The notes below the pieces were generated by a model, which was not told the DNA's origin, ran no database searches, and saw only the letters and a list, made by a program, of their open reading frames with translations. This document shows positions 1 to 11,300 of a stretch of 64,000 nucleotides of DNA, one piece after another. Positions within the stretch are counted from its first letter, which is position 1; each line of letters opens with the position of its first letter. A program made the translations under genes and the position numbers. This stretch comes from Monomorium pharaonis (Eukaryota > Arthropoda > Insecta > Hymenoptera > Formicidae): assembly GCF_013373865.1 (NCBI RefSeq), contig NC_050475.1, forward strand, positions 15,873,475 through 15,937,474, read 5' to 3'.

Positions 1-354
1 AGTAGACTGCGGATTTTTATGCAATATTTTTTGGGATTTAGGTAATAATAACAAAAGATCTTTACTGGAACTAACGATTTTAAATTGTTTAATAGATACA
101 TATCGAGATATGCAAAATATATGCACAAAAATATGTATTATTTATGCAGCATATATGCACGATATGCAAAATAAATGCAGATAATATGTATCTTATTTTA
201 AAAATTCTACGCGTATTCAGTGATTATATAGTAATCACTGAAAAAGAAAATCTGGCACATAAGCAAAACATACCATAATACATAAAAAAAACATAACTAC
301 ATAAAACAATATACATAATACTATTAATTGTAATTTAAATGACAATAAATAATA

Positions 355-760
355 AGATTTTTTTCAAGATTAGCCGGAGTGAAATCATGCCTTTTCTCTG
401 ACGGAATTAGTTTATAAGTAGAGAATGATCTTTCAACGTCACACCACGTGGAAACTACTTTTTCCTTACTTCAATTCGTAATTTTGCAATAATTCCCAAC
501 TTTTTGCGAGTGGCAAACGTGCTTATCTTAATCTACGCACATTAATTGTGCTTAACACACAGTCAAATGTGAGGCTCCAATTTTTTTCCAAAACGGCCCC
601 TTTTAAGTCTAATTCTACTGGAGTTTACATGCAGCTGCATCTGTTACAAGTAACAAAATTCGTTCTTCGTGGGATTCTATTGGCCACAAAGTTTTTATAT
701 TTGAATTTATAAAGCGAGCAATAGTGGAGCATGATTGGTTTTCTCCAGGACTTGAGATGA
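355..760 (-). pseudogene. hAT-family transposase relic
   Basis: Two separated minus-strand stretches read as hAT transposase pieces. At about 698-621 the frame gives HEERILLLVTDAAACK, which resembles the conserved catalytic-core segment LLxxTDxAPYM. At 440-360 it gives DVERSFSTYK followed by LIPSEKRHDFTPANLEK, the C-terminal dimerisation signature (ERSFS/ERxFS ... NLEK). The segment between them (about 560-460) has stop codons and frame breaks, and no terminal repeats were identified. It is a dead, fragmentary copy; no functional protein can be expected. Confidence 0.6.
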
Positions 761-1158
761 AAGATGAGATTTAGTAATTTCCTCACACAATTTATCGATT
801 CAGAAATTCAAGAAAATTGATAAAATTTTTAATTAATAGAATTAATTAAAATTAATAACATTTAAGTAAAAACCATTACTTATTAAATTTGCGACTTGAC
901 GACCGAGTTTATCTGTGGTTACATCTGTAGATATCCAAGTATAATTATCATCATATCCGACCTAATATTTTCGATGACCGAATTGTAGCAGACATTCAAA
1001 TAATTTTTCCGCAAAGTTGATTCATCTGGAATTTGTTGGAAATGATGATGGAGCATTTCTGATACCGGATTTGTGTTCATCGGTTTAAAATACATAATGA
1101 TATTATGGTCTAGTCTGAAATTGATACAAATCAATTTTGTTTTGGTGCGGTAGTGCAG

Positions 1159-1458
1159 CACAGTCACTCACAAAAAAATGGTTTATATCACGGAACCAGA
1201 TCATGATATCTTTATGTATTTTGAGCCGCTAAACACATATTCGGTGTCAGAATTGCACCATCACTCACCATTTTCCGCGTACAGAGCAATTATTGCACTT
1301 TTTAAGGATTTTAGGTAACCATTTTTATTTAAAAAAAAAGAAATGGTGGGTGATGGAGCAATTTTAATATCGGAGTCGTATTTAGCGCGTCAAAATACAT
1401 GAAGATAGCCTAATGCAGTATTCTGTTTAAGAAACTTTTTATTTTTTGTGTGCCTGTG
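1159..1458. mobile_element. Inverted-repeat MITE of the CACAGGCACA family
   Basis: The left end begins CACAGTCACTCACAAAAAAA and the right end, reversed, begins CACAGGCACACAAAAAAT. Internally both arms carry the same motif: ATGTATTTTGAGCCGC on the plus strand near 1213, and its reverse near 1390. The termini and arm motif match the larger element at 41359-43049, so this looks like an internally deleted, non-autonomous relative. A further reversed copy of the arm motif lies at 1063-1097, suggesting a second truncated copy just to the left. Confidence 0.55.
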
Positions 1459-1459
1459 T

Positions 1460-2993
1460 TATCTTCGTACTATAGGATTCTTTTTTAAAGTTAAATGTTA
1501 AATTTTAAAGTTAGTTTATCACTGTTGTAATGGTAATTATTTCAAATTTTTATTATAAAATAAATTTTTTTTATAGTACACTTTATTCGATAAATATCCT
1601 GGGGAGGGTTTTAGATCTTTTAGAGGCCTGTGTTGGATTATATAGAGATTTACCATTATGTAGTTCACTTGCTTAACTGTTATTTAAACGTCACGCGTAG
1701 ATTTGTAATTTAGACCGTAATCTATATGTTTCATAACATACATGTCTGCAATAAAACTAGTAGTATCTTATTACGTTATTACGCAAATGTGATCAATTCT
1801 TACACGCAAGGTATCTAAATATGATTTTGATGTAATTGCACTTAATGCAGTACAATTTAATACACGATAATATGGTTAGTGCATTAAATATTTTTTACCT
1901 TTAGAGAGAGAATTTGAACAGTATTACTGTAATTCGAAGATATACTATTCGTATTACACTCAAGCGTTCGATATCGTCAATATACGGTTCAAGAGGGCAA
2001 TTTCTTGATTAATATTCGCAGTTTTAATGTGGTCGAGACCTCTATTAGTATTCTCTATTGTATCTATAAATTTTTAATTAATAGATGAATTTTTATAATT
2101 ATATATATAATTGTTATAATCATATATGTACTTATAATTATATATATTATAATTATGACATAATTTGATAATAAGTTACAAAACGTCATTTTTTTTACAT
2201 TACAATCCATATTTGCTTGAATTATCTTGAACTCGAAATTAACCAGCGGTCTAATAATCTAATTTGAATTTTGAATGGGTAAATTTTTTGTACCTGAAAG
2301 CAAATACAATAATCCAGATTTAAATTTAAGAAGTTAAAATTATCTTTTTAAAAAAGTAAAAAGAGGCACTAAATAAATGTAATTTTCGAATAAAATCTGT
2401 TGTATCAAAATTTAAATGTAATATTTTTAATATTTTAAAAACAAAATTTTAATGGTACATAATTTAAAAAAATATAAAATATATAAATTTGATCGATTTG
2501 AAAGAGAAAATATTTTTTCAAAAACGTAACTGTTGTACAATTACTTAAAAAAATATTCATGAATAAAATAATAGTATCTTTGTATTCTCATTCAAAGACT
2601 TTCTATTCTATGTAACTGATATGTATTTAATATAAAAAGAAGCTAAATGTATCTGAAAAAAGCAAAATGACCTACAAAAACATTGGCATAAATCGTATTA
2701 AAATATGCACATGCGCCCTCTGTGATTAAAAAAGAGGATAATTTATATATTTATTTCGTTTATTTATTAGTTACAAATTTATTTCTTAATTAATTGTATA
2801 GCAATTAAAACATATATCATTACATTGTAACATATAATTTATGTTTACATTTATTACCATTTTAAGTAAATTTAATAAATAATAAATTTGTACAAAAATA
2901 TGATGAAAATTATAAGAAATGATAAAAATATTAAAATAAAATTTATTTAGTGTTTAAATTAAATGTTTAAATTAAATAGACTAGCGTGGGTAA

Positions 2994-2995
<2 letters not shown>
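1460..2995. other. AT-rich intergenic stretch, nothing recognised
   Basis: Very AT-rich DNA with short poly-A/T and TATA runs (for example 2097-2160). No open frame of credible coding content, no RNA gene and no transposon termini were recognised here. Confidence 0.6.

Positions 2996-3064
<69 letters not shown>
2996..3064. repeat. (AC)n microsatellite
   Basis: About 34 uninterrupted AC units. Open frames across it are repeat translations, not genes. Confidence 0.97.
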
Positions 3065-3068
<4 letters not shown>

Positions 3069-5193
3069 CTCTTGATTTTACTTTTGATACTACTTCATGC
3101 ATTTTTATAATTCCTTTTTTACATGGAGAAAAGAATAGCAGGAGGAGTGTAACGTCTTTTCTAGATAGTGGGGATAGCCAAAAAATATGATTGGTTATCT
3201 AGTCTTCCCTCTGTCTATACTTTATTGAGGTACTCTTTCTATCTCTCTTACTTCTTTAGTAGTCCATACTAATATAGCGTCTACAGCGTTTCCCTCTTAC
3301 GTTTGCTTAGCCACGTTGCAAGATATATCCTACCTCTTATTATTCTTTCCTCCGTGCTTCTTTATCGTCATTAACTTCTGTATAATCATTTCCTGCAATC
3401 CATCTTAAAATTTATAGCATTTAAATATAAAATCCTTCTTTATCATTTTTTTTGCTGTTGTTTATTTTATTAAATTTAATAATTTACAGGTTTAAGTTTA
3501 TGTTTATACAATCTTGAAGATCCCAACACAGTCGCACACAAACATTTCGAAAAAAAAATTAAGACTAATTTTATTTAAAAAATTTAATTTTTGTCTATTT
3601 CAGAACTTTTAAGACACATTGTATTTGCTTATATTTTTATACAATTTGTAATTATGATCTTTTCTTGCCTTACATATTTTTTTACAAATAAATAATTATC
3701 TTTTTATTACATGAAGTTTTTACCAGCGGAAATCTTAACGCTGCACTTTTATGAATAAACTTTTTTCTATTTTATTCTTTTTATGTCTACCTAATGTCAA
3801 AGTTTGAAATCAAATGTTTTTGTACATAAGCAATAAATTTATTATGTATTATTATATACATACACAACAGAAAAAAACAAATAAACTTATTTTTATATAA
3901 TTATATAAATGAATATTATTTTATTTTAAGTAATAATCATTTTTTTATAGTTGTTAATGTGTCTGAATGACTGCTCTAAGTATTGCAAATTCATATAATA
4001 CAGTTTGATTATTAATATTATTATCATTCTATATCTGAAATTCGTAGCTTAGGTGTTTCTAGACAGTTCGATTATGCATTTGCTTCGCGCGAATTAATCA
4101 GCTGTCTGCAAGCCCGTATTTGTTAAGACAAAAAATTTTTGTAAAAAATTTTTATCGGGCACACATACTTCTCACGTTTTCGCAATTTTACATGTTAATG
4201 TTTTTCTAAATATGTAAATACAATCACCTCGATACCATCATTCGATACTATCGTATACGAATAATCACAAGTTCCGCAACGTCACACTTACGTGAAAGTG
4301 GGGAGGACCTGTGACTTTCAAACAATAGCGACTCGATTGTTTCAACGTAGTTCTCATCAACGATTCGTGCATCACGGTATACTGACCTTCTTTAAGTAGT
4401 TTTCAGGTAGTCTTTCTTTTTCACTGTCTCCGCGATTCATTCTCAAAGATACGAGCGAGAGACTAACAATAAGATCGACGCATCAGTGCTTTTGGTCTAC
4501 TGTCATTGACCTCCGTCCTTGTTTTAATGATATTCGTTAAAATCTCAGTGCAAATGAATCAAAGTCCTGGTGATGACGGATACACAGTTTTGTAAAAGAT
4601 GAAAATTGTTTAGAAAACAAGAGTGTGTGTGATTCTAAGGATCAGTGTACAATTGATTGTTCGATCTTTGATATCTTTGTAAGATTCTTGAGGTAATTTT
4701 GACATGCATTTCTTTGCTTTTTAATTGCAATTTTTCCATTTTTTTAAATTTACTTTTTTTACTTGCTTGCCCTAATAATTGACTAATTTATAATATAAAA
4801 AATTATAGTTGTGTGTGAAAGTTACCACAAAAAAACGTATTATTTTTTAAATTATTTAACAGCATTATTTTAATATAATTTTACACCTAACTTTTTTATA
4901 TAAATATACATATTTATAACACAAAAAATATATCTCTATTTTTAAGTAAAATATGATGTTAAAAAGTGTCATATTCTTTAATTTTTGTTAAAATTTTTAA
5001 TAATAAACCTTTTAACTTTTTAATAATGAAGTAAAACGAGTATGTCTAGCTAATCATTTATCTAACAATTAATATATATTATTGATAATATTAGTAATAC
5101 ACATATATACACATACATATCAAATATTAATATTTACATTTAAAAAGCAAAATCTATAAAAATTTTAAGAATAATAACAAAATTTTTAAGAAT
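3065..5193. other. Intergenic region with possible 5'UTR exon of gene A
   Basis: Mostly AT-rich, no coding frame. The stretch 4230-4700 is less AT-rich than its surroundings. It contains an arthropod initiator-like TCAGT near 4484 and ends at a donor-like GAGGTAATT near 4690, which would fit a non-coding first exon spliced to the acceptor just upstream of gene A's ATG. This is only a structural guess. Confidence 0.25.
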
Positions 5194-5194
5194 T

Positions 5195-5274
<80 letters not shown>
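5194..5274. repeat. (TA)n-(TG)n compound microsatellite
   Basis: Short TA run passing into about 34 TG units. Confidence 0.97.
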
Positions 5275-5275
<1 letters not shown>

Positions 5276-5887
5276 AATATAATAAATCCAAATTAGTGGT
5301 AATAAAACAAGAAGATAATAAGGTAATAACTATAGTAATAACAAAAAAAAATTATTATTATTATGTTGAAAAAAGGTAATTATGATTATTTTAAGTATCA
5401 CTCATTAACTACACTGTGTAACAAACAAAATTTTTTAGATTATAAACCGGATAAATTAAATTTTTTGTCGCTAAAAATACACAAATAGAATTGCTTATAT
5501 TTTTTATTATGTTAACATTATTTGATCCGGTTTCGATCTGGTAACATAAAAGTGTCCGACAATGTTATTAATGATATTTATTTAGTCCTCTTTGCGTAAG
5601 TATTTTAATTGTACTTTGTTCGTTGCGCTTCAAAGACATGATTATACAGCGAGAAACAGTACACAGATTTCATTACGGTTTATTTATAAAAGTATATACA
5701 TATATAAAATTTTTACTATATGTGCACATATATTTATTCCACACAAATATACCGGAATAGAAATTTGGTGTTGGTACACAACCATAATTTTGATTTTAAA
5801 AATGTGGAGATTTTGGTGGAAAAAATTATAATAGATCGATTATATTAGAACTGTTAAACATATTATTATTGCTTAATATATTATATT

Positions 5888-5906
5888 GCTCTCTCTCTCT
5901 ATATAT

Positions 5907-5942
<36 letters not shown>
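5888..5942. repeat. (CT)n/(TA)n compound microsatellite
   Basis: CT units followed by a long alternating TA run. Confidence 0.9.
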
Positions 5943-5949
<7 letters not shown>

Positions 5950-6123
5950 GTTTAAAGCCATTATTCTATTGCTTAAAAATTTTAAACAAATACCAAATTT
6001 CTTATATACCTAGAAATTATGTCGGACAAAAATTAGAATTGGGTCCTGTCGTTATCAGTGCCAGATATGGCATAATGATATTTGATCCAAATCTTTAAAA
6101 ATGAGTACATTTATCACCTTTAT

Positions 6124-6173
6124 CACACACATACACACACACGCACGCACGCATGCACGCACGCACGCACGCA

Positions 6174-6272
<99 letters not shown>

Positions 6273-6273
6273 G
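6124..6273. repeat. (CA)n with embedded (ACGC)n microsatellite
   Basis: CA repeats, then ACGC tetramers, then about 47 further CA units. It produces spurious His-Thr and Cys-Val frames on both strands. Confidence 0.97.
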
Positions 6274-7324
6274 TCATGAATTTGGGTAGCCAGATCAGGG
6301 CCAAACGTCAAATTTGATATGCTCAAATTGACCTTGATTTTTACTGAATATAATTTCTACTAAAGTAGGAATTGTATAGAAAAGTTTTATTTTTTATTTC
6401 TATAAAGATGTTTCTTTTGATAAATTTTGCACTACATTCCTCGCTGCAAACACAAGTTATTATCTTATAATGGGTATAACAGTTCTACGTATTACAATAT
6501 ACATACAATTTTTTATACATAATAATGTGTTTTATGTAATGGCATTGCGAACAAATAGGTCTGCGTACAAAGTAATATATTTATGTTTTTATAATAGTGT
6601 AATAAATATATATATCGTAACAAATATAAATTTATAGAAAATTAATAATCACGATACGTTACTCAATAAATTGAATAAATTATTTGGTAAAATAAATAAG
6701 TAAACTTACTTTAATATATTTAATTTTTTTCTGTTGCGTAACATATTTTAACGCATACTTTATCCACATTTATGTATCATTATTTCAAGGAAAACTTTGA
6801 AAAAGAATAATAGGTAACTTTACAAAAAAGACAATTTTCCGCATAATGTTTGCCACACGCGAGCAAACACGTGTAATATTAAATAAGCCAGAATAAAATA
6901 CGAAGAAGTTTCCTTATGCTTGCTAGGCTAGATTTAACGCTCAGTTTGCTAACAATGAAACAACATAATGAAGAGAGATGTTTCTCTGAAAATACTTGTA
7001 TTCAGTGAAGCAATTGCTTTTGTTAATTAGTTTGGATGTAGTTTTTTGAGTCATTTAAGGAAATATTTAACATGGTAAAAATTTATTTTGTGGTAGGCAA
7101 AATAACTAGCTTGATATTTTTGCGTAATAGCCAAAATTAAATTGTCGAAATAAATAAGCTGTAATAATAAACTTCACGCTATGTAGTTACAAGATGACTT
7201 ATCTCCAAGTGAGTTCGGAAGTGTGCTTGATAGTGTTGGTTAAAGTACAATTAGAGTGTTTAAAATTTCAACTATTTATTTGCGATTTATTTTTAGAATT
7301 TTGACGTGTAATTTTGTTTGAAAA

Positions 7325-7745
7325 GCTGACCGAAACTTCGGAAAAATTATTACTTTTAAAAATAAAAACGAATTTTATTTTATAAATAAAAAAATTATAA
7401 ATTCTTAAAAATTTTGGAAAGTTAAATTATCATTAAAATATAGAATTAGATATTTGTATTAATGTGTATTAATTTTTCTACAGATAATTAGGAAAGTAGA
7501 TTTATAATTTTAATTAGTAATTTAATTGTGTGTGACTTAGTTTTGAAATTATGGTGCGTAATTTGCCAAAAGAAAACAAAGCGTAATGTTTATGAAAAAT
7601 TATTGTTTCCAAATAAAATTAAATTTTATATTATAAATAAAAAGATTATAAATTTGTTAAAAACTTGCATTAAGAAAATTAAATTATTATTGAAAAATAA
7701 TTAGATAAACGTATTAATGTGTATCAATTTCATTAATCGTTAAAG
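7325..7745. repeat. Diverged direct duplication upstream of gene A
   Basis: Two related copies, about 7340-7480 and 7590-7735, share the order TTTATAAATAAAAA-ATTATAAAT, a gap, TTAAATTAT, AATTAGAT, then TATTAATGTGTAT. Spacing is about 250 bp. It looks like an old tandem duplication of AT-rich DNA; no coding content. Confidence 0.5.
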
Positions 7746-8318
7746 AAATTGAACAGACGATTGATGTATACTGAATTTTAAATGCTTTTATTAATGAAAA
7801 TGTTACATAAATTCCGTATTAAAAAGAAATTGTTTGAATAAAGACTTTTGTGTTCCCTTTTTGTTTACAAAAAAAGAAAAATTCTTGTCAAACGTTAATT
7901 TAATATAAAAATCTCGTGCAGCATAATTCGGGGTAACGCTCTCGACGTTACATTCAGTTTCTCGTGATGGTAGGCGTGAAACTGGTTTGACGTATACACA
8001 TATATGTACGCACACGCAATCACGCGTATTTACTTCCGTGGAATAGCTGGAAAGATTCTGAGGAACATATCGCCGACTGACGAGGAACGGTATACGCGTT
8101 CGGCATTTTGGTCCCACGTCTCAATTCCACTTTTGTGCATTCGTTCAAATTACTTCTCTTGTTACAAAACTTGCAAAATTGACGTCGTGTGTTAATCGAA
8201 ATGTGATGTTTTAACTTTCTACTTACCGTTGTAAGTAGGGCGATAATTCGGCTGCTACCATTGTCTGACAGGTATCGTGCTGCGAACTACTGTGATACAA
8301 TTGGCTTCATCCGCGACC

Positions 8319-11300
8319 ATGGAAAGAAACATTAAATCTCTACCAGAAATAAATAAAGGAGTGCTGTACGAGCATTGGAAGAAGAACGCTCCAAAACTCA
8401 TGTTCGGTGAACATCAACTTTCCATTGAAGTAAACGAATTCGGTGAATTTTTCGAGAAGAAGGCTAGAGAAGAATTGCGGGAGACGCCGGAAGTTGTCGC
8501 TAATGGTATCAAGGAATTGAAAGAATTACTTGCAGGTAATAAAAACTAAATTAATTAAAAATGTAGTTATATTATTGTGGTCTCGGCAAAAGTGATATCT
8601 ATACGGGACAATTGGAAGTAAACTGGGAGATACAACTGCGTGAATCTCAGAGTGACTCATTCAACAAGTTCTCGCGATAATTCTTTCCAGAGCTCAAACG
8701 CATGAGGGCCTTCGTGTCACTTTCATTCTGCGCTGTTTTATTCGTTTGCTTTTGCTCTACGACCGGTTTTCTGAACGTCATAGAAAGAAAGTGAAACTAC
8801 AAAAAGGTGTTATTATTCTTGATATGCTTTTTTTTTCATTTTTGGATAATATTGGCTTTCTATACTAAAATCGTTCTTGCTTAATTAGAGAAACGTGCCA
8901 TTAGAATGAGTTGCGTTAGGTTTCGTGTTTGTAAAAATTAAAGAGAAACTCAAAATAATTAATCCGTGCAGGGAAGCGCGATGACAAGTAGAACAAGAAT
9001 ATTTTCCCTTTTACATAATCCCTCAAAAAACACGGTACAATTTTAGTAAGATGTAAGTATTTGTTCAATTAGAAATAGTTGTCGTAGACAATCATGTAAA
9101 TCTCAAAATAGTGAGCGATTAATTGTTTCTTTCATTACTATTAAGTAACTCGTAAAATAACGAGTTTTCTGCTAAAAAACCGGATGATAGATCCAACGAT
9201 ATTTCCAGAACAAAAATAAAATTTTGTATACAATTACCGTTTATATTCTATTCGCAATGATTAATTTAACAATAAAAGTAAAAGTATACGAATACGGCGT
9301 ATGAATTCAGCTGACACAAATCGAGTAATAAAAATGAAAGTTGCTCGCACCTGTATCATAATCTTTAACGGAGTCACGCTTTTTACTTTCGATCAAATGT
9401 TATAAGAATTATTTCATTACAAATAACAGATTTCAAATTTTTTCGGGAAAATTGATAATTATTACAACATAACCGGAATACCATAATTATAGTTTTAAAG
9501 GCTTGGAATGGACGGATTTTTTCGGTTTTTTTTTTATAAGGATAGAAAAGTTCGTCGAACAATTAGCATGTTTTTCATAAAATTTACATTTACTTTTGTA
9601 TTTTTAAATAAGTAGAGTTAGTTTAAAGTTGGTCTGTCATATATTTTCTGTTTTTAAAATACTTTTTAGTATTAATTACAAGGGAAACTTCAAATCACAG
9701 TAAATAAAAACAGAATTAACATATTTTTAAATAATTTATATATTTTTTTACTAAAACATATTTTATTTTTAAATTAAATTGCAACTTATAATTTAAACAA
9801 AAAGCGTATTATATATAAACTTTATAAAATAAAATAAAATAAAAGCATATTTTAAGCAGATTAAAACAAATTATAAAATTGTTTTAATAGAATAAATTAT
9901 AATTTTTTTTTAAATTTAACCTTATTTGCATTTCTAAGAATTAATGTTTTTATAAATCTATTATTATAAATATAATGGGCGCGCGCGTATGTGTGTGTGT
10001 GTGTAAGGAGAACAATTAAAAGTTTATATAAGTATATAAAAGTTTTTAAAATCAGTTTTAATTTATGGTCAACATAAACCACTTACTAATATATTTGAGA
10101 TGCTATCGTATTCTTTGCGCAATGTATGTACATACACTCGCAAACAATAACGTCTGGCTACACTAACTACGCTAGTTTAGAGTGTTTCTTTTTTTCCAAT
10201 ACGAAAACATGTAGAAAGAGAAAGATACACTTAGAAACCTCTCGGAATTAGTGTAGTTAATATAGCCAGGCATTTCTGTTTACATATATATAGCAAACAG
10301 TAATTTTTTCCCAAAAAACCAATTTAAAAAGAAACCCGGTTTTTTCTGTTTTTTTTCCAGCGATTTGAAAAAAAGGCTTTTTTTTAAAACTATAACTATA
10401 ATATTATATGAAGTATTTCTGACCTATATTTTAGAAATTTATCTCTGAAGTTATTTTATAAAGAAAGGTTTGTAAGAACGTATGACTCATAATATACCTA
10501 TTTCAGAGATAAAATGTTAAAAATAAAAATTTCTTTTTTTTAATAGTTCTTAAACAAAAAAGATTATTTTTTCCAACTTAAGGTAAAAGATAATAGCCAA
10601 TTTATTTACTGAGATTAAAAAAAACTTCTTGTTTATGATTTAAAAAACAACATTTATTTTATAAAATTTTTAACATTTTGTATCTCTAAATCTCTAACAA
10701 GAAAAATTATTATATGTTTATGTAAACCTTTTATAAAATAAATCTTAAAAATAAATTTGTAAAATATTAAAAGTAAAATATAAACAGACTTTAAATAACA
10801 TTTTAATAATATATTATATAATGTAATAGAGGAAGGTCGATACCAACATACTATTTTTATTTTTGCATTATATTTTTTAAACAAAAATTAAAACTTTAGA
10901 AGCATGAATATACAAATTAAAAGTGTTTTCTATTAGTTAGTATAGCAGTTTTTATAATATTGTTTCAAATTTTGAAATAATTTTTTAATAAAGTAATCAA
11001 ATATGAACACCAAAATCTAAATAGTAGATTACCTTTTCTTTTTTTTTTAAATGAATTATATTCAAAATACAATTAATTGTATATGAATTTTTAAGAATGT
11101 TTTACTTTATGTAAAATATATTTTGTCGATTTATATAAGTACTTTATGCTTATACTTATGTTTTTTCAAAACGTAACATATGATATAATAAAAAAATATA
11201 TAAAGATTGGATTAAATTATTAATTTAATAGATTTAATGGTGTGTAATTTTATTTTATTTGATATAGTTTCTATTATTTTTATAGTTTGTCTTATCGATA

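Noticed and set aside
1..200. Recurring ATATGCA words, possible tandem repeat
   Set aside because: Units are irregular in spacing and length; no consistent period could be defined.
6010..6320. Possible inverted-repeat element around the CA tract
   Set aside because: Only a few short words (GATCCAAAT, CAGATC) recur; no alignable arms.
6055..6326. Several His-Thr and Cys-Val open frames on both strands
   Set aside because: Pure translations of the (CA)n/(ACGC)n microsatellite; the same applies to frames at 2963-3190, 15737-16085, 17715-17933 and 40171-40541.
8277..8318. Upstream extension of gene A from a GTG codon
   Set aside because: No ATG; the AG at 8270-8271 looks like a 5'UTR splice acceptor and the ATG at 8319 has good context.
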